From NCBI RefSeq assembly GCF_001244545.1, contig NZ_LN852694.1, forward strand, positions 192,172 through 256,171: DNA of 64,000 nt, given 5' to 3'. Made by a program: the position numbers and the translations under genes. This document shows positions 39,424-48,245 of the stretch, one piece after another; within the stretch, counting starts at the first letter, position 1; every line of letters begins with the position of its first letter. This stretch comes from Candidatus Stoquefichus sp. SB1. GTDB taxonomy: Bacteria; Bacillota_I; Bacilli_A; Erysipelotrichales; Coprobacillaceae. The notes under the pieces are model-generated. The model saw nothing but the letters and a program-made list of their open reading frames with translations, was not told the origin of the DNA and ran no database searches.

Positions 39424-40056
39424 ATGATAATGAAAAAGTATAAAGCGATTATATATGATATTGATGGAACAGTTTTAAATACATTAAATATGAATATGTA
39501 TCCATTAATGAAAATTATAAAAGAAGAACTAGGAGAAGATTGGTCTTTTGAGGATGTTTTAAAGTTTGCCTCTTATCCCGGAATGAAGGTCATGGAGGAA
39601 CTCCATATTCAGGATAAAGAAAAAACTTATGAAAGATGGGTAAAGTATGTCAATGAATATGAAGAAGGGGCATCACTTTATGATGGATTTGAAGAAGTCT
39701 TTAAGCAGTTTGAAAAGGCAGGTATTATTCAAGCAGTTGTTTCAGCCAAAACAAAAGAACAATACCAAATTGATATGGTAGAAAAAGGGTTAGATAAATA
39801 TATGCAGGCAACAATATTGGCAGATGATACAGATAAACATAAACCAGATCCCCAACCGCTATTAGAATGTTTAAAAAGATTACAAGTGAATCCTGAAGAA
39901 GCGATTTATATTGGTGATGCAAAATCAGATGAATTGGCATCTTTAAATGCACATATTGATTTTGGATATGCAAAGTGGGGAAATGTTAATAAAGAGGAAA
40001 TGAAAGATGCAGCATTTGTTTTTGAACAACCACTTGATTTATTGGAATTACTATAA
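39424..40056 (+). CDS. HAD-superfamily phosphatase (PGMB-like)
   Basis: 210 aa with AAAAGGA upstream. HAD motif I 'IIYDIDGTVLNT' (catalytic Asp), motif II 'AVVSAKTKEQ', and motif III/IV 'KHKPDPQPLLE' plus 'AIYIGDAKSDELA' are intact, with an alpha-helical cap inserted after motif I. It resembles beta-phosphoglucomutase/phosphoglycolate phosphatase relatives. Substrate is not readable. Confidence 0.9.
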   Translation: MIMKKYKAIIYDIDGTVLNTLNMNMYPLMKIIKEELGEDWSFEDVLKFASYPGMKVMEELHIQDKEKTYERWVKYVNEYEEGASLYDGFEEVFKQFEKAGIIQAVVSAKTKEQYQIDMVEKGLDKYMQATILADDTDKHKPDPQPLLECLKRLQVNPEEAIYIGDAKSDELASLNAHIDFGYAKWGNVNKEEMKDAAFVFEQPLDLLELL

Positions 40057-40133
40057 AATAGAGATATAAGATTCTGATGAAAAGACAGCCTTTAAACTTC
40101 AAAAATTGATAACATCATGAATGGGGTGAGAAA

Positions 40134-41369
40134 ATGAAAAAGATAATAAGTATGATTGTGACTTTGATGCTTTTATGTGCTTGTGTTCAAAAGCCTTTGG
40201 TTGCTCATCAGGAATTAAAACTTGTTATTGCAAGTGATATTCACTATTTTTTAAAAGATTATTATCAAGAATGTGAATGGTTTGAAGAAAGTATGATGTA
40301 TAGTGATGGAAAGATGGTAACATATGCTGATAAGATTTTAGATGCATTTGTTGCTGAAATGAAAATTCAAAAACCAGATTTGATTATTTTGACTGGTGAT
40401 TTATCTTTTAATGGTGAAAAAGGTAGTCATCAGGGATTGGCAGAGCATTTAATGAAGTTAAAAGATGAGGGCATTCATGTTGCGGTTTTACCTGGTAATC
40501 ATGATGTAGATAATATCAATGCAAAAGGTTATGGTAAAGATGACTATATGGAAGTTGCAAAAACAGATGCTAAGGATTTTGAAAATATTTATCAGGATTT
40601 AGGATATGATATAGCTGTTAATAAACATGAAAATTCATTGAGTTATCGTATTGATTTGAATGACGATTATTCATTGGTTATGTTGGATACAACATCTCAT
40701 GAACAGACAACACAAACAGCATTGGATATAGGTGGACTGTTAAGCGAAAAGACATATTCATGGTTACAAACAGAACTAGGTCAGATTGAAAAAGAAAATC
40801 GTCGTCCTCTTATTGCGATGCATCATAATTTAGTAGATCATAATGAATTGTTAAATCGAGGATATACAATTAGGGATAATCAAAAGATAATAGAATTATT
40901 TGAGCAATATCATGTTCCTTTTGTTTTCAGTGGACATATTCATTGTCAAAATATAAAAAAAGCAAATACAATCTATGATATTGCTTCATCATCTTTATTA
41001 GATGCCCCATTACAATATGGAATTGTAGAACTCAATGCAACAGCTATGAATTATCAGACTCATTCTTTAAAAATATCAAAAGATGCAAATCAATATTTTG
41101 ATGAAGTGTCAAGAAATCGCTTTATGGAATCTTTTGAAACTGTTAAGGATCAAAAAAGACGTGATGCTATGTTAGATGTTTTAGTGAAAGCAAATCGTTA
41201 TTTCTTTGCCGGTGAGATGAATGAACATATTGATGAAATAAAGAATATGGCAGGTTATTCTTATTTCTATGATAAACAGATGGGATTAGATAGTTTTTAT
41301 CGTCAATATTTAGAGAGTATGTTAAATGAGAAGGAATCTTCACAGAATTTGACATTAAAGTTTTCATAA
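40134..41369 (+). CDS. Metallophosphoesterase lipoprotein
   Basis: 411 aa. A lipoprotein signal ends in 'LMLLCACVQ', so the lipidated Cys is in the LCAC lipobox and the protein is anchored outside the membrane. The calcineurin-type metal motifs are complete: 'ASDIHYF', 'LTGDLSFNG', 'PGNHDVD', 'AMHHNL' and 'FSGHIHCQN'. The C-terminal ~110 residues are helical. It probably hydrolyses extracellular phosphodiesters or phosphomonoesters. Confidence 0.9.
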   Translation: MKKIISMIVTLMLLCACVQKPLVAHQELKLVIASDIHYFLKDYYQECEWFEESMMYSDGKMVTYADKILDAFVAEMKIQKPDLIILTGDLSFNGEKGSHQGLAEHLMKLKDEGIHVAVLPGNHDVDNINAKGYGKDDYMEVAKTDAKDFENIYQDLGYDIAVNKHENSLSYRIDLNDDYSLVMLDTTSHEQTTQTALDIGGLLSEKTYSWLQTELGQIEKENRRPLIAMHHNLVDHNELLNRGYTIRDNQKIIELFEQYHVPFVFSGHIHCQNIKKANTIYDIASSSLLDAPLQYGIVELNATAMNYQTHSLKISKDANQYFDEVSRNRFMESFETVKDQKRRDAMLDVLVKANRYFFAGEMNEHIDEIKNMAGYSYFYDKQMGLDSFYRQYLESMLNEKESSQNLTLKFS

Positions 41370-41438
41370 TATAGTGCTTTTTATTTATATATAAACATGA
41401 TAAAATAAATGCGAGGTAGTGAAGGAGGAGAAAAAGAA

Positions 41439-42320
41439 ATGAGATTAGGAGCAATTGAAGCAGGAGGAACAAAGTTTGTTGTTGCCATTGGTGATGAAAA
41501 TGGTCATGTTATTGAAAGAGATGCTTTTCCAACAACTTCACCTGAAGAAACAGTAGAAAATATTTTTAAGTTTTTTGATGGTAAAGATATTGAAGCGTTA
41601 GGATTAGGGTGTTTTGGACCGATTGATCCAGATTTAAAGAGTCCAACATATGGGTATATTACAACAACACCTAAGCCAGGATGGACAAATTATAATATTG
41701 TAGGTGCTATTCAAGCACATTATCCTGACTTACCAATTGGATTTGATACAGATGTTAATGGTGCTGCTTTAGGTGAAGCTTATTTTGGTGCAGCAAAAGG
41801 ATTGGATAGTGCTTTGTATTTAACAATTGGAACTGGAATTGGTGGCGGTGCTATCGTGGAAGGAAATCTTGTTCATGGTTTGTTGCATCCTGAAATGGGA
41901 CATATGATGATGACAGTGAGAGATGATGATCATTATGCTGGAAAATGTCCTTATCATGGAACTTGTTTTGAAGGGTTAGCTGCTGGTCCTGCTATTGAAG
42001 CAAGATGGGGTGTAAAAGGTAGTGAATTGGCTGAAGATCATCCTGCATGGGATTTAGAGGCATGGTATATTGCTCAGGCATTGGCTATTTATATTTTGAC
42101 AATTTCACCTAAGAAGATTATTTTGGGTGGAGGCGTTATGCATCAAAAACAATTATTTCCAATGATTCATCGTTATCTTCAAGAAAGATTAAATGGTTAT
42201 GTACAAAAAGATGAAATCACAACAGATAAAATTAAAGATTATATCGTTTATCCTGGATTAGGGGATAATGCTGGCGTTTGTGGAGCATTAGCTCTTGCTA
42301 AGCTTGCTAAAGAAAGATAA
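41439..42320 (+). CDS. scrK: ROK fructokinase
   Basis: I chose the ATG at 41439 behind GGAGGAG. 293 aa, starting 'MRLGAIEAGGTKFVVAIG', the fructokinase signature. Unlike the two ROK proteins near 6.4 and 13.4 kb it keeps a zinc cluster ('GHMMM', 'CPYHGTCFEGLAAGP'). 'LYLTIGTGIGGGAI' is the phosphate loop. It makes fructose-6-phosphate from fructose, and may also accept mannose or glucose. It is followed by a terminator. Confidence 0.9.
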   Translation: MRLGAIEAGGTKFVVAIGDENGHVIERDAFPTTSPEETVENIFKFFDGKDIEALGLGCFGPIDPDLKSPTYGYITTTPKPGWTNYNIVGAIQAHYPDLPIGFDTDVNGAALGEAYFGAAKGLDSALYLTIGTGIGGGAIVEGNLVHGLLHPEMGHMMMTVRDDDHYAGKCPYHGTCFEGLAAGPAIEARWGVKGSELAEDHPAWDLEAWYIAQALAIYILTISPKKIILGGGVMHQKQLFPMIHRYLQERLNGYVQKDEITTDKIKDYIVYPGLGDNAGVCGALALAKLAKER

Positions 42321-42342
42321 GGGAGAAAATCCCTTTTTCTTT
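42318..42342 (+). terminator. Intrinsic terminator
   Basis: AAGGGA and TCCCTT with a 5-base loop and T-run. Confidence 0.75.
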
Positions 42343-42413
42343 TACTGCGTCATTTCCAGGGAAATAATGTAAAAATATCAATAAAACATAAGAAATATGG
42401 CTTTCGCAACCAA

Positions 42414-42471
42414 TAGTTTCCTTGTTTCAACCTGAAATGGGTGGTCGCAACTGAGATTATTACATTATAAT
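42414..42471 (+). promoter_or_regulatory. Promoter with repeated TCGCAAC boxes
   Basis: TCGCAAC occurs at 42414-42420 and 42445-42451 (31 bp apart), flanking the dyad TTTCA-3-TGAAA (42425-42437). TATAAT (42466-42471) lies just downstream and leads to the XRE membrane regulator. Autoregulation is plausible. Confidence 0.4.
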
Positions 42472-42496
42472 AGGGGTGCTTAGGGAGGAATTATTT

Positions 42497-43237
42497 ATGA
42501 ATATAGAAATCGCAAATAAATTATTACAATTAAGAAAAGAGAAAGGTTTATCTCAAGAAGCGTTAGCTCAAGAGTTAGGTATTAGTCGACAGGCAGTCAG
42601 TAAATGGGAACGAGCAGAGGCATCACCTGATACTGATAATTTAATTGAATTAGCAAAACTTTATGGTATCTCTTTAGATGAATTATTATTGCATGAACCA
42701 ACTGCTCAAGAAGAAAAGAACAATGATCAAACGAATGAAACAGATAATTCTAAATATGTTCATGTTGGATTTGATGGTATCCATGTTAAAGAGGAAGATG
42801 GGGATGAAGTGCATGTGTCATGGAAAGGTATTCATGTTCATGAAAAACATGGTGATAAAGTTGATATTGATGAACAAGGCGTTTATATTAATGGAAAACA
42901 ATATGATCATGATGACTGGAAAGAGTTTAAACATGAACATCGTTATGATTTTCCATTTGGAGTCATATTATTTTTAGGGTATCTTATCTATGGATTATTA
43001 ACAGGGTTATGGCATCCTGCTTGGATTATTTTGTTCATTATTCCATTGATTTATAGTTTTGTGACTGCCGTGAAAAAAAGAAAACTTAGTTATTTTGCAT
43101 ATCCTATTTTAGCGGTTATGATTTTTTTATGGGTTGGTTTTACAAAGTTTATGTGGCATCCAACATGGGTCATTTTCTTAACAATTCCGTGTTTTTATGC
43201 CATTGCACAATATATTGATCATCGAAAAAACTTCTAA
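42497..43237 (+). CDS. XRE regulator with beta-repeat and membrane domains
   Basis: GGGAGGA precedes the ATG at 42497. 246 aa. The N-terminal HTH ('LSQEALAQELGISRQAVSKWE') is followed by a His/Asp-rich linker with a short repeated strand ('DGIHVKEEDGDEVHV', 'KGIHVHEKHGDKVDI', 'QGVYINGKQYD'). At least four hydrophobic segments (about 155-240) follow. Such proteins couple a membrane state to DNA binding. The repeats resemble the beta units of DUF4097 proteins, one of which is encoded 1.9 kb downstream. Confidence 0.85.
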   Translation: MNIEIANKLLQLRKEKGLSQEALAQELGISRQAVSKWERAEASPDTDNLIELAKLYGISLDELLLHEPTAQEEKNNDQTNETDNSKYVHVGFDGIHVKEEDGDEVHVSWKGIHVHEKHGDKVDIDEQGVYINGKQYDHDDWKEFKHEHRYDFPFGVILFLGYLIYGLLTGLWHPAWIILFIIPLIYSFVTAVKKRKLSYFAYPILAVMIFLWVGFTKFMWHPTWVIFLTIPCFYAIAQYIDHRKNF

Positions 43238-43249
43238 AGAAGTTTTTTT
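43225..43249 (+). terminator. Intrinsic terminator
   Basis: AAAAACTTCT and AGAAGTTTTT pair with a 2-base loop and T-run. Confidence 0.85.
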
Positions 43250-43259
43250 CTTTAGAGTA

Positions 43260-43288
43260 TTGACATATAATATTATATGTCGTATAGT
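43260..43288 (+). promoter_or_regulatory. padR promoter with 20-bp perfect palindrome
   Basis: TTGACA (43260-43265) and TATAGT (43283-43288) are 17 bases apart. The perfect palindrome GACATATAATATTATATGTC (43262-43281) fills the spacer and is the likely PadR operator. Confidence 0.8.
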
Positions 43289-43312
43289 ATTATATGAAAT
43301 GAAGGTGGTTGA

Positions 43313-43639
43313 ATGATATTTAATACTGGTGCAGCCTTATTGGATGCAGTTGTGCTTTCGGTCGTATCAAGAGAAAAAGAAGGAACATATGGATATAAAA
43401 TTACCCAAGATGTTCAGGCTGTGATTAGTGTCAGTGAATCGACACTTTATCCAGTTTTGAGACGGCTATTAAAAGATGGATGTTTGGAAAGTTATGATCA
43501 GGAATTTCAAGGTAGAAATCGTCGCTATTATAAAATTACAGCTACAGGAGTTGTTCAATTGAATATGTACAAACGAGAATGGCATGATTATACTTTAAAA
43601 ATCAATAATTTATTTGATGGGGGATATCAAAATGGATAG
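43313..43639 (+). CDS. PadR-family regulator
   Basis: 108 aa with AAGGTGG upstream. A PadR winged helix: 'EGTYGYKITQDVQAVISVSESTLYPVLRRL' over three helices, then 'GRNRRYYKITATG' as wing. It belongs to the short PadR-s2 type. It begins a four-gene operon (PadR, DUF1700, DUF4097, PspC), a classic Bacillota envelope-stress arrangement, and overlaps the next gene by 8 bases. Confidence 0.93.
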   Translation: MIFNTGAALLDAVVLSVVSREKEGTYGYKITQDVQAVISVSESTLYPVLRRLLKDGCLESYDQEFQGRNRRYYKITATGVVQLNMYKREWHDYTLKINNLFDGGYQNG

Positions 43640-44378
43640 AAAACAATTTATGAGGGAATTAGAGTTTTTACTGCAGGACATTAATGAAGATGAACGTCTA
43701 GAAGCGATGGCATTTTATGAAAATTATTTTGATGAAGCAGGTCAAGAGAATGAACAAAAGGTTATCAGTGAATTAGGGGATCCTGCACGTGTTGCAGCGA
43801 TTATTAAAGATGGTTTAAAAGGTCATTTTGATGAACATATCTATGCTGGTAGCAGTGGCTTTTCTAATGATGATTACTCAAAAAATTATGAAGTGATTGA
43901 TGTAGATAAAAAAGAGAAGAAAAAGAAAACATCTTCACAAAAGGAAAGTCATGTTCGTAATAGATGGAATGAAATGGATTCAAGAGATAGATTAATATTG
44001 ATTGTTTTGGCTGTCTTGGCATGTGTACCTTTCTCATTTTCTTTTATAGGTCTTTTTAAAGGGATTTTTGGTGGAGCGTTTGGTTTGTTTGGAATTGGTT
44101 TTTCGGTGTTGATTGTTTTTCTATGTTTTATATTTGGTTTTTGGATTTTAACTTTCTTATTTCATATTTTAGCATTTATCTTTATTATGATGGGTATCTT
44201 CTATTTGTTTTCAATGCCTGGTGCAGGATTAATATATATGGGAATTGGATGTTTTTTAGCAGGATTGGGAACGATTTTTGGAAAAATAGCATCTTGGTTT
44301 TTTAAAGATTGTATTCCAACAATAGTGAATGCGATTGCTGATGGATTAAGTAAAATATTCCATCCAAGGGGAGCATAA
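43632..44378 (+). CDS. DUF1700 (HAAS-domain) membrane protein
   Basis: I chose the ATG at 43632 because of GGGG about 7 bases upstream. 248 aa. The N-terminal HAAS signal-transducing domain ('MRELEFLLQDINEDERLEAMAFYENYFDEAG' in pieces, then 'ISELGDPARVAAII') is followed by a charged linker and four or five membrane helices. HAAS proteins interact with the co-encoded PadR regulator, relaying an envelope signal. This is from family knowledge. Confidence 0.9.
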   Translation: MDRKQFMRELEFLLQDINEDERLEAMAFYENYFDEAGQENEQKVISELGDPARVAAIIKDGLKGHFDEHIYAGSSGFSNDDYSKNYEVIDVDKKEKKKKTSSQKESHVRNRWNEMDSRDRLILIVLAVLACVPFSFSFIGLFKGIFGGAFGLFGIGFSVLIVFLCFIFGFWILTFLFHILAFIFIMMGIFYLFSMPGAGLIYMGIGCFLAGLGTIFGKIASWFFKDCIPTIVNAIADGLSKIFHPRGA

Positions 44379-44379
44379 T

Positions 44380-45168
44380 ATGAAAACAATATATAAAGTA
44401 TTAATAAGTTTTTTGATAGGAGTTTGTTTGATTTTTGCTGGATTAAGTATAGGTGGATTAAGTGAATTAGGTGAAGTTGGATTTTTGAGTCGTTTGAATT
44501 TAAGATGGAGTGCAAGTGAAATGAGTTATAAAGATTTTGTTGCTTCTTATGATATTGATGAACTTTCAATTCAGATTCATAAAGGAACTGTTCAATTTCA
44601 TCAAAGTCAGGATATAGATAGAATAAAAATTACAGCGCGTCAAGTATATAGTGGGTTTGATATTTTTCAAAAAGGTGATAAAATAGTGATTGAGCAGCCT
44701 CATTATTGGTTAAATCGCCATTATGAGAGTGCTATAATAGATATCTATATTCCTGAAAAAAAGGATTTAGAGACTGTTAAAATTGATATGAGTGCTGGTG
44801 ATTTATCAGTCCATGATTTGGTTGCTAATGAAGTGAAAATAGATACAGCAGCAGGTCGTTTACAAGTGAATCGCTTAGAATGCAATGATTTAAAACTGAA
44901 CACTGCTATGGGGCAAACAAAAATAAAAGATGCAACAGTGCAAAAGAAAGTGAATGTAGATGTTGGTGCTGGTGATGTGAATTTAAATTTACGTGGTCGT
45001 CAAGCTGATTTCCACAAACGTGTAAGTGTTGGTTTAGGACATGTTCGTGTTGGAGATTCATCATACTCAGGTATTGCTGATCGTGAGTCTTATGATTCAG
45101 ATGGTAAAATAGAATTAGATATTGATTGTGGTTTAGGAAATGTCAATGTAGAAATGGAGGATTTATAA
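44380..45168 (+). CDS. DUF4097-family beta-strand repeat protein
   Basis: 262 aa with AAGGGGAG upstream. One N-terminal membrane helix (about 5-27) precedes a beta-helix-like domain with alternating short strands ('IDMSAGDLSVHDLVANEVKI', 'DTAAGRLQVNRLECNDLKLN', 'DVGAGDVNLNL'). This is typical of DUF4097/YvlB-like envelope proteins. The stop codon overlaps the next start (TAATG). Confidence 0.9.
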   Translation: MKTIYKVLISFLIGVCLIFAGLSIGGLSELGEVGFLSRLNLRWSASEMSYKDFVASYDIDELSIQIHKGTVQFHQSQDIDRIKITARQVYSGFDIFQKGDKIVIEQPHYWLNRHYESAIIDIYIPEKKDLETVKIDMSAGDLSVHDLVANEVKIDTAAGRLQVNRLECNDLKLNTAMGQTKIKDATVQKKVNVDVGAGDVNLNLRGRQADFHKRVSVGLGHVRVGDSSYSGIADRESYDSDGKIELDIDCGLGNVNVEMEDL

Positions 45169-45362
45169 TGAATAGTAAAAGATTATATAGATCAAAAAGA
45201 GATGTTATGATTTGTGGTGTATGTGGTGGAATTGCAGAATATTTTGATATTGATCCAACAATAGTGAGATTGATTGCAGTTGTCTTGATTTTTGGTTGGG
45301 GATCAGGTTTATTGGCTTATTTAGTAGGTGCAATTATTATTCCAAAAAATCCATATCAATAA
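45168..45362 (+). CDS. PspC-domain protein
   Basis: 64 aa, starting at the overlapping ATG with GGAGG just upstream. 'KRLYRSKRDVMICGVCGGIAEYFDIDPT' (in pieces) and one membrane segment form a bare PspC domain. PspC proteins sense membrane damage in phage-shock systems. Last gene of the PadR operon. Confidence 0.93.
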   Translation: MNSKRLYRSKRDVMICGVCGGIAEYFDIDPTIVRLIAVVLIFGWGSGLLAYLVGAIIIPKNPYQ

Positions 45363-45385
45363 AAAAGTTATCTTTCGATAACTTT
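45363..45385. terminator. Bidirectional terminator
   Basis: AAAGTTATC and GATAACTTT pair with a 4-base loop; A and T runs serve both strands. Confidence 0.8.
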
Positions 45386-46274
45386 AGGGAACAATCACGT
45401 GAAGTGATTGTTTTTTTACGCATACATGAATAGGAAAAGTTGTTCCTTCTTCTCCATCAACATCATAGATAATATCCTTATCACATTCAATTGTTATATC
45501 TTTTGCTTGTACGTATTTAACAAAAGGATTTTTTTCATGTGTATTTAATTTATAATCTTTAAATATAGCAATCATTTCAGCAGGTGAACATTTTTTAATA
45601 ATTAATAAATCCATAACACCATCTTGAATATCAGCATGTGGCGTAATATCTTTAAATCCACCAACTTGTGAAGTATTTGTAATCATGAAAAGTCTTGCAT
45701 CTTCTTCAAATTCTTCTTTTTCTGTTTTGACTTTTAAATGCAAGGATGTATTTAACTGTGATGGTAACTGTCGTATTCCACTGATATAATAAGCCAATGG
45801 ACCAAAACGTTCTTTATCAGCTTTACTCACTTGAAAACTAATGTCACTAAACATTCCACCAGCAATAACATTAGCAAAATAACCATCATTCACCTGACCA
45901 ACATCAACTTTCATAATATGTCTATGTTTCATCATTTCAATAAATTGATCAGTTGTATGTGGTAATTTCAAATGATTAGCAAAATCATTAACAGTTCCAC
46001 CTGGTAAAATAGCAAGAGGAATATTGAGATGCTTTTTAACAATCCCACTAATAATTTCATTAACTGTTCCATCACCACCAACACTAATGATAAAATCATA
46101 ATCTTCATCTTGTAAGGATAAACATTTATCAAGAGCATCATTTTTTTGTTGCGTATAAAAGACATCAACATGATTGACAATTTGTTGTAAGATCATTTGA
46201 CCAATCATCTGATCAAGCTTTTTTTGAATTGTTTTTGTTCCTGAACTTGGATTCACAATAAATAAACATCTCAT
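45384..46274 (-). CDS. Diacylglycerol kinase-family lipid kinase
   Basis: GGGAGG lies 8 bases before the ATG at 46274. 296 aa. The DAGK catalytic domain starts 'CLFIVNPSSG' and has the phosphate-binding 'SVGGDGTVNEII' and 'ILPGGTVNDFANHL'. It phosphorylates diacylglycerol or a related lipid (DgkB/YegS type), recycling DAG from lipoteichoic acid synthesis. A second hairpin in its 3' end (45390-45418) has a T-run on the plus strand. Confidence 0.93.
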   Translation of the reverse strand: MRCLFIVNPSSGTKTIQKKLDQMIGQMILQQIVNHVDVFYTQQKNDALDKCLSLQDEDYDFIISVGGDGTVNEIISGIVKKHLNIPLAILPGGTVNDFANHLKLPHTTDQFIEMMKHRHIMKVDVGQVNDGYFANVIAGGMFSDISFQVSKADKERFGPLAYYISGIRQLPSQLNTSLHLKVKTEKEEFEEDARLFMITNTSQVGGFKDITPHADIQDGVMDLLIIKKCSPAEMIAIFKDYKLNTHEKNPFVKYVQAKDITIECDKDIIYDVDGEEGTTFPIHVCVKKQSLHVIVP

Positions 46275-46302
46275 TATCAACACCTCCCTGGATTATATAG
46301 TA

Positions 46303-47538
46303 TTAAAAAGGCATATCTGCTTTATTATAAACATTATTTCTAATAAGCCTTAATAATAATTCAACACCTTTTTTCATCATTGTTATGGAAACAAATTCAT
46401 AAGGTCCATGACAATAAAAACCACCCGTTCCGATATTTGGACAAGGTAAACCTTCAAATGAGAGTCTAGCCCCATCAGTTCCTCCTCGAATAGGAACAAT
46501 CGTTGGATTCAAACCTACATCCTGCATTGCTAATTCAACTTGTTCAACAATATATAAATGATCAACAAGAACATCTTTCATATTTAAATATTGTTCATGC
46601 ATTGTGATATTAATTAATTCATAACCATAACGACTATTTAAATAAGCTTGAATACGTTTAAAATCATTAAGCTGATTTTTAAGTTCTAAAAAATGATGAT
46701 CTCGTACAATATATTCCAGATGAGCTTTCTCACAATTTCCCTGCATATGATTAAGATGATGAAAACCTTCATATCCTTCTGTATATTCAGGACGACGATT
46801 CAGTGGTAAAAGCTGATCAAATTCAATACCGACTTCTAAAGCATTGACCATTTTATTTTTAGCATAGCCTGGATGAATACTTTTTCCAGTGATATCAACC
46901 AAAACCTGATAAGCGTTAAAGTTTTCAAAATAAAATTCATTGATATCGCCACCATCAACTGTATATGCATAATCTGCATTAAAAATAGCTAAATCAAAAT
47001 GTTCTGTTCCACGTCCCACCTCTTCATCAGGCGTAAAAGCAATTTGAATATCATTATGCTTAAATTCAGGATGTTTAAACATATACTCAGCCATACTCAT
47101 AATAATAGCAATCCCAGCTTTATCATCAGCACCAAGCAAAGTTGTTCCATCGGTTGTTATAATATCATGTTCAATGACTTTCTTTAAATCAGTGAATTCT
47201 TGAGGATCTAAAGAAGTTGTTGGATTGAGTGTAATTTTCTGACCGTCATAATTTCTAATAATTTGTGGATGAATATTGTCACCACTGGCATCAGGAGATG
47301 TATCCATGTGAGCAATAAAACCTATAACATCACCTTGATGGTGATTATTTGAAGGTATTGTTCCATAGACAATACCATATTCATTCATTTGTACATTGAC
47401 TAATCCTAAGATACGCATTTCTTCTACTAAAAATTCAGCTAATTCTTTTTGATTTGTAGAAGAAGGAGAAGTTGTAGAGTAAGGATCAGATTGTGTGTTA
47501 AAACTTATATATTTTAAAAATCTATTTTCTATTTTCAT
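46303..47538 (-). CDS. pepT: Peptidase T (M20 tripeptidase)
   Basis: AAAGGA precedes the ATG at 47538; an upstream ATG lacks a site. 411 aa. Zinc ligands appear in 'IAHMDTSPDASG', 'LLGADDKAGIA' and 'FTPDEEVGRGTEHF'; the C-terminal 'PIRGGTDGARLSFEGLPCPN' is the M20B signature. It releases the N-terminal residue of tripeptides in the cytosol. Confidence 0.96.
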   Translation of the reverse strand: MKIENRFLKYISFNTQSDPYSTTSPSSTNQKELAEFLVEEMRILGLVNVQMNEYGIVYGTIPSNNHHQGDVIGFIAHMDTSPDASGDNIHPQIIRNYDGQKITLNPTTSLDPQEFTDLKKVIEHDIITTDGTTLLGADDKAGIAIIMSMAEYMFKHPEFKHNDIQIAFTPDEEVGRGTEHFDLAIFNADYAYTVDGGDINEFYFENFNAYQVLVDITGKSIHPGYAKNKMVNALEVGIEFDQLLPLNRRPEYTEGYEGFHHLNHMQGNCEKAHLEYIVRDHHFLELKNQLNDFKRIQAYLNSRYGYELINITMHEQYLNMKDVLVDHLYIVEQVELAMQDVGLNPTIVPIRGGTDGARLSFEGLPCPNIGTGGFYCHGPYEFVSITMMKKGVELLLRLIRNNVYNKADMPF

Positions 47539-47654
47539 ATTGGTCTTCCTTTCTCTCATATTATATCAATTATTGAATTTGACCACAATATAATTGTAAT
47601 TATACTAGCCAAAAGTGATATTAATCATTATAATGGAGCATGGAGGTTTTAACG

Positions 47655-48245
47655 ATGGGTAAATATTATGCAGTTAAAAAAGGGAGACAGACGGGTATCT
47701 TTTCTTCTTGGGGTGAATGTGAGATACAAGTCAAAGGTTTTAAAGGGGCAGTGTATAAATCATTTGCCAGCCAGAAAGAAGCACAACAATATTTAGAAGA
47801 GAATTCAGCCATTAATGTTGACCAAGATGGATTAATTGCTTATGTAGATGGAAGCTATAATCAAAAGACCAAAGAATATGGATATGGATGTGTTATCTTA
47901 CATGGGCAGGAAGTGTTAGCGAAGTATTATGGTAAAGGCAATCATCCTGATCATGTTTCTATGCGTAATGTGGCGGGAGAAATCGCTGGAGCACATAGAG
48001 CCATTCAATATGCCATTGAACACCATTATCCACTGATATGTATCTATTATGATTATGCAGGAATTGAAAAATGGGCGAATCAGGAATGGAAAGCCAATAA
48101 GCCAGGAACAATTGCTTATCAGCAGTTTATTCAGGAAAGTCGTCAACAAATCAAGATTGTGTTTTTTAAAGTGCTAGCACATAGTGGTGATTTCTATAAT
48201 GAAATGGCAGATACTTTAGCGAAAAAGGCTGTTGGGATTCAATGA
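47655..48245 (+). CDS. rnhA: Ribonuclease H1 with N-terminal hybrid-binding domain
   Basis: GGAGG precedes the ATG at 47655. 196 aa. The N-terminal viroplasmin/HBD module ('YYAVKKGRQTGIFSSWGECE', 'VYKSFASQKEAQQYL') binds RNA-DNA hybrids. The RNase H fold follows with 'AYVDGSYNQKTKEYGYG' (first Asp), 'GEIAGAHRAIQYA' (Glu) and 'IYYDYAGIEKWANQEW' (Asp). It removes RNA from hybrids. ATGA-coupled to the exonuclease gene. Confidence 0.93.
   Translation: MGKYYAVKKGRQTGIFSSWGECEIQVKGFKGAVYKSFASQKEAQQYLEENSAINVDQDGLIAYVDGSYNQKTKEYGYGCVILHGQEVLAKYYGKGNHPDHVSMRNVAGEIAGAHRAIQYAIEHHYPLICIYYDYAGIEKWANQEWKANKPGTIAYQQFIQESRQQIKIVFFKVLAHSGDFYNEMADTLAKKAVGIQ

Noticed and set aside
45390-45418. Second hairpin as a separate small RNA
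   Set aside because: It lies in the 3' coding end of the lipid kinase gene and is better read as a backup terminator for the plus-strand operon.
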